From Hypsibius dujardini (taxonomy: Eukaryota; Tardigrada; Eutardigrada; Parachela; Hypsibiidae), in assembly GCA_001579985.1 (NCBI GenBank), contig LRSR01002877.1, positions 1 to 21,993 on the forward strand: DNA of 21,993 nt. The letters are read 5' to 3'. Positions 1 through 10,600 of this stretch are shown one piece after another (the stretch's first letter is position 1; each line of letters opens with the position of its first letter). The position numbers and the translations under genes are program-made. The notes under the pieces are model-generated. The model was not told the origin of the DNA. It ran no database searches and saw only the letters and a list, made by a program, of their open reading frames with translations.

Positions 1-80
1 TTAACAGTTTTTGAGTTGTGCGGAAAAGGGATTTGCTGCATCCGTGATGGTTGCAAATCTGTGGATAACGACTCGTGCTC

Positions 81-110
81 GAGGAATACGGCCTGTTACG
101 GGTCACTTGA
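81..110 (+). repeat. Left arm of a diverged inverted repeat
   Basis: This 30-base segment matches the reverse complement of 791-820 at 24 of 30 positions, and the first 14 bases are identical. The arms enclose about 680 bp with no recognisable coding sequence. A shorter, poorer match lies near 630-650. The pair could be the ends of a decayed non-autonomous element, but I see no target-site duplication, so this stays an inference. Confidence 0.45.
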
Positions 111-449
111 AATTCGAAGTACTTCTCGCTTGTCCGAACTATCCAGAGAGCGTTTTTTTAGCACTTTCCGAATCAAACTTTAATCTGCAATCGATTGGTC
201 AAATGAGAAAAATGCTTTGAAGACAGTTAAGCCAGTTGAAATGAATGAAAAGAAAACATGTGCAAAAAAATAAACGTCTGCACCTGAGCAGGCTGTTCTG
301 CTCCAGAAGAATCCGTCCCGATGGCTTTCTTCCGTTTGATTGGTTGTCTTGATTGCCGTTGTCTCAGAATTCCCCGAATGTGGACTGAATATTTTATTGC
401 CGTAGAATCATGGCTGCACCCATCTTCATCAGGTGGGTTCTTGCCAGCA

Positions 450-512
450 CAAGCGTGGACAGACAGGTCGCAGACAGAGGCAGGCAGACAGAGACAGGCA
501 GACAGGCAGTGA
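450..512. repeat. CAGA/CAGG-rich simple repeat
   Basis: A degenerate run of CAGA, CAGG and GACAGG units. It is the only such patch in the window clearly outside the introns of the three reconstructed genes. This could mean that it lies in an intron of an unseen upstream gene. Confidence 0.7.
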
Positions 513-571
513 TTATTTTGAAAACTTTGTGCAACACTGCCCTGCGCACTGTGTTAGGCGCCATTGACATA

Positions 572-997
572 TTACGTAACTAAAGGAAGGTAACTGGGTG
601 GTCTTGACCCTTAATTACTCGCCAGTAAAATAGGCCTCGTTCTCCTGTATGATTTTGATTCTCTGGGCAGGTGGATGGTCGAAAAAGGCTTTTTTATTAC
701 GTAATATATGCATGGCATCTCAGGCCTTGACCGGAAACTCCCCACCTCTCTTCAAAACATTTTTCTGCCATGCCAACAGTGACTGAAATTGTCAGTGGCC
801 CGAAATAGGCCGTATTCCTCGTGAGACAAACCACCAATCAGAGCTCGCTCATCCACGGAAGGCGTGGCGTGAATCATGTATATGATATGACTCGTCAATT
901 ATTTACACATTCCAGAGTCCAGACAGACTGGAATTTCTGAATTTCCATTTCAGCGTATACTTGAACACTTTTACTCTCCGAGAATAGATTTACGTAA
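572..997. promoter_or_regulatory. Cluster of three TTACGTAA palindromes
   Basis: Perfect 8-bp palindromes TTACGTAA occur at 572-579, 697-704 and 990-997. I saw none elsewhere in the window. This sequence is the known binding site of PAR-type bZIP factors (HLF/TEF/DBP) and is also bound by C/EBP-like factors. They lie 250-680 bp upstream of the GDPD start codon. The sites are seen in the sequence; a regulatory role is inferred. Confidence 0.35.
791..820 (-). repeat. Right arm of a diverged inverted repeat
   Basis: This is the partner of the arm at 81-110 in opposite orientation, with 24 of 30 positions matching after reverse complementing. Similarity is strongest at the outer side of this arm and fades inward. 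Confidence 0.45.
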
Positions 998-1251
998 GAG
1001 TTTTTCCGGTCATCCCGTTGGCGTTTTTTCTCCTGCGACTCCATTTATAATAATAGCTCATGGTTATTCCGTATATTTATTTATTCATTTGTAGCAGTTT
1101 GACATTTTTTTTAGGCATTTTATTTTAATATCCGGAGGCGGAACACGCAGTTGTATCAAAATTCGGTGCGCGACAGCTGTGTTTTCCCGGCAATTCATCA
1201 ATCAACTACTTGTTTTTCAACTCGCAATCAATCAATCAATTGCTGGCCTTA

Positions 1252-3094
1252 ATGGTTAATGTCACCGGAACGTCACCATCTTCCCTGCTCCCGGATATTC
1301 CTGTCCCATCGGCCTCCTACGGCTCCTGGTTCCCCTCCCACAAAGGCATGATTATTTTGGGCATCTTAACCGGTTATATTGCTTCGTCTATTTTCTTTCT
1401 GAAATTCCCCACCTTGATTCATCGGAAGAAGAAGCAGGCGTTCAAATGCACCCACATCAGCCATCGTGGAGGTACCTTTCTTGGCCACATTTTGAAGTGT
1501 TTTATAATTTTAAATATTTTCTTGAGTTCTCGGGGGAAATGCCAACAGTTCATAACGTTTTCGTTTATTGATGAGGAGCATAAAAATTAAATAGAGCCGA
1601 AGGCCATGCTTGCAATCAATCAATCTGTCTATCGATCCTTCAATCAATCCCTCAATCTATCAATCAATCAATCAATCGATTGATCAGTCGATTGATCAGA
1701 AATAGAAACTGTTACTACTTGCACGCCGCAACAGCAAACTCCCGGTTAATTTTGTTTAATTATATTTAAACGCTATTTTTAATAATTCAGAAAGTGAATT
1801 TTTTATTGCAAGTAAAATATATTTTTATTTTAGTTAAAAATCAGAGAAATAGAAAGCCACATTTATTAACCTATTTTTATTTAGAAGAAATAAATTTACT
1901 TTAAATATAATATTCTAATATTTGAAATAAATTTGGGATCGTTTTACATCGAAGTAGTTTAAAATTGATCCCGAATTTTTCGGGTAATTCAAAGCATGAC
2001 ACGGCCAATCAACAATCAACGGCACGGTTTAATGATAAAGCTACCCTCAATCATTGAATCAATCAACCCATTGATCGACTGTTAAAGTGACTGTATTCCA
2101 CTCAATCAATCATTCAGTCAGTAATCCTTTCTAAGGAATTCTGGGGAAATAATATTATAATCCAACAATGCTAGTACCTGTTTCAGTCATATAACTAACT
2201 GTTCGGTCTAATTACTCCTATCATTTTAATTTGATTTATTTTTTCTGCAGGCGCGGGAGAAAATTTGGAGAACACAATGACCGCGTTTCGACAGTGAGTA
2301 CCACCGGTACCCGGCATTTTCGCCGGCACCCTTCTTCTATTTCCTTATCAATACGGTCGATTCGGCTCACACAAATGATTGCCACTTATTAGTTCTACAC
2401 GGTATTGTTCTTGCATTTGCAGTGCGAGGTCGCAGGGCACGGAGATGTTGGAACTGGGTAAGAACAGACAGACAGACAGACAGACAGACAGACTCACTCA
2501 CAAACTCACTCATTTTGCTTTGAAAGGTACCAAGTGCCAATACTACCAAAGCAAACACTTGAACAGCTAGTTTACCGTGTGTTTGTTTCTCTTTCTACGT
2601 TCGCAGACGTTCACTTGTCGCTGGACGGTGAGGTAGTCGTCGCGCACGACGGCGTTCTCACCAGGACGGCCGGTCATGCAGGCCGAATCGCGGAGACCAA
2701 CTTTGCGGACCTGCCGGAGATGCTGGAGAGCCTGTCTGTGTGCTTTGGAAATGGTACTAGTATTCATACTAGATCAATGAGTCATGCGAACTTTTCGCTT
2801 GACGGTTGTTTGATGATCTCACGGGTTGAAATGACATGCCTTTTTATGTGGTCGGGTTTAGTGCATAAGGCGAGGGCAAGTAATGCGGACAGACGGATGC
2901 CGTTGTTACGGGAGGTCTTCGCAGAGTTTCCCACTCTGCCGATCAATGTCGATCTGAAGGAAAATAGCGATGTGCTCGTTCGGAAGGTGGGAGTCACAGA
3001 TCGACAGAGAGAGACGTGGAAATGAAGAACAGATTGACACAGAAGTACAGACAGACAAAAGTACAGACAGACAAAAGTATAGACAGACAAAAGT

Positions 3095-3135
<41 letters not shown>

Positions 3136-4479
3136 TCCACCGGTCAGCAACTAGACAACTAGGATGGGAATCATGGAGTTTGCTTTGCTGAATGTTGTTC
3201 ATCTTTCTGCATTTAGACTTCCGAACTGATCAAGGAATTCAGAAGAGAGCATCTGACTGTGTGGGGCAACGCTCGAGACGCGGTTGCTCAGAAATGCCGT
3301 CGTGAGGTACAGTTGTACGCCTTTATGGAATGCCTTTTTATTCAGCCTTCAATCACCGATGCATGATTACTGTGCGACTGGCCGTTCTCTCTCCCGTAGA
3401 ATCCCAATATACCAATGTTTTTCTCCATTCGCCGGGCCCTGGTGACGTTGCTCCTGTTTTGGACTGGATTGCTCCCCTTCCTGCCGATCAAAGAGGAATT
3501 CTTTGAAATCTGCATGCCTTCCATATTTTTAAAGTATGTCCCGTGTTCCCTTGTTACTACATGTATTTGGCTTGCGAAAACTGCTTGTCTGTGATTAATT
3601 TACTTCGCAGGTGGCGACAATTAAGTATATTTGTTTTCTTCCAGTACTTCAACGAGTTTTGCTGTTGCCAAACGGTCGACACGGCTGACCATTTGGATTT
3701 TCGATAAGTCAGTCACATCTGCCGAAGATTTGCTGTTTTCATTTAATTTTATAAATTTGGGATTGGATGAAATTCGGATTTCTTTATTTTTAATAGAAAA
3801 CTTTCAAAGTGTTTATCAAGTTTTTCGTAATTTCAACACATCCTTAACTTTCAAGGATTGAATTTTGTTAGTAATTGTTAATTTGTAATTTAGTCGTTCT
3901 ACAAAACTCCAATTCGTCTTTGCGGTTTCGTTATTTAGCAATTTCTTACTTTGAAAATGTTCCAAATCTGTAATTCGTTTGTTTTTCTAAATTCTCTATT
4001 GAAATTTTGTCATTTTTAATTTCGTCACTTAATTACTTTAGTGCACGGTAGCTTTAATACAAAATTGAAATTAAGCATTAAACATCTTCAAATACATACA
4101 AAAGAATAGACATGTGATTAAAACAATAGTGCTAAAAATCTAATAAAATAAAAATATGTAAATAAAATGTAAATGTAATAAAATTTAAATAAAATAAAAT
4201 AAAATGTGAATAAAATAAGCAAGTGCAATAAAATTTGTAAGTTTAACAAAATCGCTCGATGTATTTTGAATCTTATTTTCCAGATTAATGATGCGGAAAA
4301 CGCTAATCGACCACCTGAAGAAACGCGGAATTCAAGTCTACATTTGGGTGCTGAATGATGAGGCCGACTTCACCAGAGCATTCGAACTGGGTGCCACCGG
4401 GGTGATGACGGACTTCCCGACTCTGCTGAGCAACTATCTGAAAGAGCGCCCTCACTACTTTCTCCCGACTCATCTCTGA
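1252..4479 (+). CDS. GDPD1: Glycerophosphodiester phosphodiesterase domain protein (GDPD1/GDPD3 type), 9 exons, 350 aa
   Basis: Family members are membrane enzymes that hydrolyse glycerophosphodiesters, often with lysophospholipase D activity, releasing lysophosphatidic acid or glycerol phosphate. Exons: 1252-1471, 2251-2293, 2423-2457, 2607-2753, 2862-2986, 3217-3306, 3400-3533, 3645-3707, 4284-4479. All introns are GT-AG and all phases join. The 350 aa compare with about 314 in human GDPD1. An N-terminal membrane segment (about 33-53) precedes HISHRGG. Catalytic or metal-site residues are present: HRG at 71-73, GENLEN at 76-81, E98 and D100 in MLELD, and H113 in VVVAHD. A second hydrophobic segment lies near 232-250. 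Conserved blocks include LTVWGNA and GIQVYIWVLN. The frame is open back to 1210, but the first ATG is at 1252; an internal ATG at 1348 would give a length nearer to human. GDPD1 versus GDPD3 cannot be separated here. Confidence 0.9.
1612..1699. repeat. CAAT tetranucleotide repeat in GDPD intron 1
   Basis: Degenerate CAAT units, some pure and some interrupted by TCTGTCTATCG, lie in the 779-bp first intron. The perfect palindrome ATCAATCGATTGAT is at 1671-1684, where the run switches from CAAT to ATTG orientation. Smaller CAAT patches follow near 2041-2120. Confidence 0.8.
2464..2493. repeat. (CAGA)n microsatellite in GDPD intron 3
   Basis: About seven pure CAGA units sit immediately after the donor of the 149-bp intron 2458-2606. 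They are followed by degenerate CTCA units. Confidence 0.9.
3045..3133. repeat. Compound 16-bp minisatellite plus (CAGA)n in GDPD intron 5
   Basis: The 16-base unit GTACAGACAGACAAAA occurs at 3045-3060 and 3061-3076. A variant with one changed base follows at 3077-3092. A fourth copy starts at 3093 and runs into pure CAGA to about 3133. The array lies in the 230-bp intron 2987-3216. Confidence 0.9.
4130..4250. repeat. AT-rich AATAAAAT/AAATG low-complexity repeat in GDPD intron 8
   Basis: Irregular tandem units built on AATAAAAT and GTAAATG fill the 3' part of the 576-bp last intron. No coding signal is present. Confidence 0.7.
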
Positions 4480-4581
4480 AATCATTAAAGTCATACGGAC
4501 TTCCCGACTCTGCTGAGCAACTATCTGACAGAGCGCCCTCTCTACCTTCTCCCGACTCATCTCTGAAATCATTAAATTCAA
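4408..4581 (+). repeat. 87-bp tandem duplication of the GDPD gene end
   Basis: Copy 1 is 4408-4494 and copy 2 is 4495-4581. The copies differ at only a handful of positions, and the first bases of the unit (ACGGA) recur once more at 4582. Copy 1 encodes the last residues of the protein from TDFPTLL onward, the TGA at 4477-4479 and an ATTAAA. Copy 2 lies wholly in the 3' UTR and repeats both the pseudo-C-terminus and the ATTAAA. Confidence 0.9.
4484..4576 (+). terminator. Two ATTAAA poly(A) signals of the GDPD gene
   Basis: ATTAAA is the commonest variant of the animal poly(A) signal. It occurs at 4484-4489, five bases after the stop, and again exactly 87 bp later at 4571-4576. The second comes from the tandem duplication and, by its spacing from the stop, is the more likely one to be used. 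Use of either is inferred. Confidence 0.45.
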
Positions 4582-4612
4582 ACGGATGCGTTTTCTCTCG
4601 GTGCCTTGTTTT

Positions 4613-4618
4613 TTTATT
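4613..4618 (-). terminator. Candidate AATAAA poly(A) signal of SMC2
   Basis: On the minus strand AATAAA lies about 250 nt downstream of the SMC2 stop codon, in an A-rich tract. It is about 37 bp from the second GDPD poly(A) signal on the other strand. The two convergent mRNAs would therefore end in nearly the same place or overlap. Confidence 0.4.
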
Positions 4619-4867
4619 ATTTTTTTACGATTGACGTATCATGACGCTGAACTGATCGGCACGCTAAAGGAAGAACTTCCTGCAATTATTCAAAGCAACC
4701 AGCGAGGAGTAGAGATCTCACTGGCAAAATCTTCCTAATTGTTTGCAAAAACTACAAATTATACACGCAAAAATTGTTGGCTCATTAGTAAAAAGAACGA
4801 AAATGAGGAAGGAATTCCGTAAAGGTGTCGGATTAAAAAAAGGGGCAGGAGAAATTGAGAATTGAGA

Positions 4868-7617
4868 TCATTCATCGTCCTCCTCATCGCCGTCCTCCTC
4901 GGCGTCGTCTGCTTCGTCGTCGAGAGCAGCCTTGTCGTTCACTTTGGCCGTCACTTTGGACACACCGTCCTGAAAGCCGACCCGGAAGACAATGTTGGCG
5001 TTGTTGAACATGCCTTCTTTCAATGACACGACAATAAACTACAGAGGAAAAAGAAGGATTAACGATAGGCAGAAATGATTGGAGAGAGACACATTCTGAT
5101 TCGCATGAATCGACTCTACCAGACATACCTGACTCTGCTTGAAATGCATCCGAATCATTTTGCCCACGTTCTGGGTGTGGCTTAAGTCCAGGGCCGCGTC
5201 GATTTCGTCCAAAACGTAAACCGGCGCGGGATTCATCTTCAGCATTGCCAAGATAAGGGAAAGAGCGACCAAGGAACTATAAAGAAATCAGGCATTTTTT
5301 ATGCGATTCAAAAATACCCAGATATAACGTAAATGATGTATCTATCAATCAAAACTCACAGGGGTTGCCTGTTTTCTTTAATTATTCCCAGATCATTATG
5401 GGAGTCCTTGTCCGTTTGCCTATCTGACGGTCTGCCTGTCTCCCTGCCTGCTTATCTGTCTTTCTGTCTGTCTGTGTGTCTGTCTGTGTGTCTGTATGCC
5501 TGTATGTGTGTCTGTATGTGTGCCTGTGTGTCTGTCTGTGTGTCTGTCTGTATATCTGTGTGTCTGCCTGCCTGCATGTCTATCTGTGTGTCTGGATTGC
5601 CGAAATATCCTCACCGTTGCCCACCACTGAGCTCCGACAGCGATTCCTTCCACAGCCAGTCTTTCTTGGTCTTGGAATTGCCAAGTGCCACGCGAATCCG
5701 AAGGGCCTCACACAGATTTCCATGGCTGTCCTTTTCACGTTCCAACATGCAATTGGCGTTTGGTAAAAGTGACTCGAAAATTTTCCCGAAGTGCTATGGG
5801 ATAAACATTCAGTTGTGGTAAAATGGTAAAACAAGCGCAACGAACAAGTGAATATACGCCTTACCTTGTTGACTTCGGTGACCGCGAGCTCGATCAGGTC
5901 GCGTTTCTTGATGTCAAGATTCTGAATGATGTTCTCAAGCTGTTCCTTGTCCTTGTGGCAGGTACGGTTCTTTTCTTTCAGCTCTTCATACTGAAAAAAT
6001 TCAGCGTTTAGAGTCATGCCTGACTACCTTTAGTGATGTCCGTCTGTCTTCACTGAGTCTTTCTGTCTGACTGTAGTTGATCTTGTCTGTCTGTCACCCT
6101 GATGTCTGCCTACATTATATCTGGCTCCTGACTGACCTTCATGATGTCTATCTGTCAGCCTTATATGATGCCTGCCTTCGTTGTACAGTATTTGTTTGTC
6201 TGATCGCTATTGATGATATCTGTCTGCCTGACCGTATAAGGTGTATAGTCTATGCCTGCCTAATTATCTATATCATGCGTCTGCGAGTCAGCCTCTGATG
6301 ATGCTTGTCTACTGGACTGTTCTTGCAGTCGGCTATCCACTAGATAAAAAGACAGAAATTAAAACGGAACCAACCTGTCGCTGGATATTCTCAAAATCGC
6401 AATTCGTCTCCTGGCCCAACGCGCGGTCCAACTCCTTCCGGCGTTTCAAGCATTTCTCCAATTCCTGCTTCATCTTGGCCATGTTCATCTCCTCCACCTT
6501 GTAGGCGGACTCCGGAGTGCCGAGTTTGGTGTATTCATCGCCCAACCACTCGTGCTCCTTGAAGAGCTCCTCGTTCAGCTAGAATTGCAGCAAAACAATC
6601 TCACACCTACACACCTCATCCATGAGATACCATGATCTATTGACCAAGCCGGAAACTAACTCTGTTTTCGATCGCCTTGAGCTGATTCTTTTGCGCATCA
6701 AGATCGGATTTGGCCTTGTCCAGGTCTCGGTTGAGCTTCGTCCGGTCCTTTTCCATGTTACGCTTCTCAGCGTGGGCTTCCTGCAGCTGGACGCTCTTCT
6801 GAGCAACACTGGATAAAAAATCCAAATGAAGAAAAACATGAAGTCAGGTCTGCAAGTTGAAACCCGAGTGCCTATGCCTGTTTTTATGTCCGTCAGTCTT
6901 GTCTGTCTAGAGAACAACAAGTCGTCTTTCTGTCTGTTCGTCTGAGTGCCTGTCCATGTGTCTATGCGTCTGTCTGATTGCCTATCTGTCCATCTGTCGG
7001 TCTGTTCGTCTGTCTTACAGCCTGTCTATCTGTCTGTCTGAGTTGCTTTATATGGACTGTCTGATTTTCCAGTCCGTCTCCTTACCCGCTGCGATGATCA
7101 TTATACCGCTTGCTAGCCTGATCATGCTCCACCTCCACCGGCGCGAGGGTCTCCTGCTTCTTAAGAATCTTTGCCTCGTATTCGGCCACGCGGCGTTTAT
7201 GGTCCGCAATCTCTTGCGTGAGTGTGTGACTGGCCGTCAGGTTGTTGTCGATATTGGTCTGACATTCCATCTGTCGCTGGACCACTTTATTCACCGCCTC
7301 CGTCTGCTTCCGTACGTTTTCCCGGCATTTTGCCTCGTGCTTTTCCGCATCGGCCTTTTCCAAGTCAACCGCGTTCTCCGCCGACAGTTTGGTCTTGAGG
7401 TCGTTGATTTTGGCAGTCAACTCCTCCCGGCGAGCTTCTCCATCATTCAATTCCGTCTCCAAAGTTTCTATTGAAAAAAGACAACTATGAATTTAAACTT
7501 TCGCTTGTATGACTAACTGCCTTAATTCGCCTCGGGTTCCTGTCATGTCTGTCTACTTTTCTGTGTGCATTTCCGTCCGGCCGTCCGTTCGTCTGCTTGC
7601 CTGTCTGAATGTCTGAA

Positions 7618-7656
<39 letters not shown>

Positions 7657-10600
7657 GTCTGTCTATCTGTCTCTCTGCCTATCGTTCACTCTGTCTTTCG
7701 ATCTGTCTGCCTGACCATCTGTTCATGTATCCAACAGTCTGTCTTCCCTCCCCCATTTGATGTCTACCTGTATGGGGCCTGCTAACACTCCATCTGACCA
7801 TCTGTCCCATTCAAATGGCATGTCACATGTCAGCGTCCACTTACGAATTTCTTTCTTCAGCCGTTCTGCATCCAACAAATTTCGAACACCTTGGTTCCGC
7901 TCAGCTTCATGGATCAACACGTTCAGCTGATTGGTTCGCTGATGAATATCCGCATTGAGGCGCTGAACTCTGTTCAAAAATAAAAAATTGGTAGAACGCC
8001 GATGACAACTGCCGGTAAGAAAAAAGGGAACAAGCAGACAGGCCGACAAACAGACAGACAGTCAGTCACACACCCGCACAAACAAAAAGACAAGATATAT
8101 ACAGACCGACAGATAGACAAGACAAACGGGCAGGTAGCCAGGTGCATTGCTAGTATACGCACTCAGTCTCAGTCCGTTCCAGATCAGCCAGCTGGGCTTG
8201 CTTTGCGTTCAGCTGCACTCGCAGCTCATCATACTCCTGCACGAATTGGCGGTGCTTGTAGACGTGATTGAGCTGCATGTTGTCCCGCGATGTCGTTGAA
8301 CCACCAGCGACCAGACCGTCCGGATGGACAGTGTCTCCGCCCAGCGTAACACAGTATGGTCGGTGAAAGCGACCGCTTTGATCGTAAGCCACCGTGTTGG
8401 CCGTGTCAATGTCCGCACAGATAATCGTGGATCCTGAGAATCAAGAATGCCCAAGTTGATTCGTATCCAAGTGAGGTAAACCAAACAATAATACAAGAAT
8501 CGGACTATCGAGAGACAGACAAGAGACGGACAGACATACAGACAGGCAGAGAGACATAAACCTACAGAGAGATGAACATACAGCCAACAGCCAAAAGAAG
8601 GGACAGATGGGTAAAGAGATAGACAGCAGGCCATACGAAGACAGTCTGACAGACAGATACACAAACATACAGACAGACAGGCAAGAATAAACTTGCCAAA
8701 GGTATATTCCGCAATGGAGCGGAACTTCGGTTCATAAGTGACGCAGTCGATTGCCCGCCAGACTTTGTTGGCTCCCACCAGCTGTTGCACAGCACGAAAC
8801 TGCGCGTCCGGCATGGGATGGCCTTTGGCACGGCTGATGGGCGCCAAAGTGACGCGGCGACAGACATTATCCAGCACGGTCTTTCCCACTTCCTCGTTGT
8901 CCACGACAAATTGGTAGATCTTTCCGCCCGCAGCACCCTATTAAAAAAGTTCAGATGACATCCAAAGGCCAGGGACGTGTCATGATTGACAGAAACAAAC
9001 TTAAGCGGACAAACTGACACGAGACAACACTGTTGCACAGGGATTTAGAAAGATAAACAGACAAACAGACAGGCAGATAGAGAGACAGACGGACAGATAT
9101 AGAAAGACAAATAGATAGTCATACAGATGCAGACAGAACAGACAGATAGACAGACGGACAAGTACACAGAAACGGAAAGGCAGACCGGCAAAAAAGGAGA
9201 AAGGCAGACCGCCAGGCAGGTAGGCAAGTAGACAAACAGACCGACGGACGAGCTAAGGACAGACCCGCAAAAATACAGACATAAAGAAAGACACAGCGAG
9301 ATAGACCGAATCTTCCAGATACAAAAAAGCCGCGCCTTTCGCGACCACTCACGTCAATAGCAGTTAGAAACTTTTCATGCTCCTTGATGACAAACAGCTT
9401 GGCGATTGAACCGTGCACTCTACTCAAATCCACCCGGTTCTGCCCGCCGTTCCGGAAGGGGACCTCCAACGACCGCATCTGATTCTCAAAATGTCCAATT
9501 TGATTCTCCAAATGGGCCTTGCGGCCCAATAGGTCGCGTTGTTCCTGCCGCACGGCGGCGATCCCGTCAACGCCGCCTGCGGCCCCCTCAGCCGGCTGGA
9601 CACTCTGATGCTTCTCCCGTAGCACGGCAATCTCTTGCTCCAGCGTCTGGATGTTTTGCAGCATCTTCTGGTGCGACTGCGCCTTGGACGCGCTCTCCTG
9701 GGAGACGGTGGCGACCTGCTTGCGGTGGTTGGTCAAGGTGCCGCGGACAACGTTCAGCCGGAGCTCCAACTCGTTCAGCTGTTCCTGTGCTGCAGTGCAC
9801 TGATTCTTCCAGCCAAACTGTTGAAGCAAAAAAGGGAGCAACCGTTATCGCCAGGAACTAAATCATCCAACGGTGTAAAGTCAGTTTTTCGTTTTTTAAG
9901 AAAACAAATCATTAAAATACCGGTATTTCTTTCTTGATATTAAATGAAATATTAACTCTTCTATTTATAGTGCAATGTATTGTATTATACAAACATGTAG
10001 AAGGACTTGAAATAAAAAAGGTTCATAATGAATAAAAAATAAAAGTAAATTTTATGTATCCGTTCCCGGTATATACTTGCTTAAATAAATGGTAATATCT
10101 ACAGAAAATCGCGGGATTTCAAATAAAAATAAATGTGAAATAAAAACGATGACTCATTTTAGCCTGGCTGGTTCCGAATAAAGTAAAAAAATTAAAAAGA
10201 ACCTATTTTCGATTATTTGGAATATCTCAAATTTGTTTTTTTAAATGGCAGATATCGCGAAGGAGAATTTTCTCGTCCTCCACTCACATCGGCATTGTCG
10301 CGGCCACCGACGCCAGTCACGATGACCGCCATGGCTTGCTGCGCTCGCAACACTTGTCCCTCCATCTCCCCCTTTTTTGCCTCCGCCGTTGCGAGGTCCT
10401 CCCCGATCTTCGCCTGTCGCTCCGTCAGCTGCACCAGCTCGACCTTCTTGGTCTCAATGTCACGCCGGCACTGCTCAATGGCTGTTTCCTCCTCCTCGAT
10501 GAGGCTGCGATTGGAATCGATCTCCGCCTTGATGGCGGACCACTTCTTCCGGGCTTCCGCGGCAGCGGCCTCCAGCACCTTCAACGCGGCGCTCTGGTCC

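Larger units (their letters stand above)
1..1251. other. Upstream region without a supported gene
   Basis: No reading frame here resembles a known protein. The longest open frames are short and low in information. The region holds a diverged inverted-repeat pair (81-110 and 791-820), a CAGA-rich patch (about 450-512), three TTACGTAA palindromes (572, 697, 990) and a TGCGCACTG motif near 543. The last few hundred bases are presumably the promoter and 5' UTR of the GDPD gene that starts at 1252. A short CAAT run lies at 1225-1241, just ahead of that start. Confidence 0.5.

Noticed and set aside
1210-1251. GDPD start at a TTG codon at 1210
   Set aside because: Non-ATG initiation is not needed. 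The first in-frame ATG is at 1252, and the extra residues have no family match.
4495-4581. Second GDPD C-terminus as a readthrough extension
   Set aside because: It is in frame, but a TGA at the end of copy 1 and a TAA shortly after separate it from the protein. It is best read as 3' UTR.
8691-8696. A GT donor (GTTTAT) two bases inside the GC donor of SMC2 intron 7
   Set aside because: Using it shifts the frame against exon 8 and destroys the hinge match. The GC donor keeps both.
2782-9227. Long frames rich in [14 protein letters not shown] or TDRQTDRQ
   Set aside because: They are translations of the TCTG/CAGA intron repeats. Such repeats lack stop codons in some frames, so open length is no evidence for coding.
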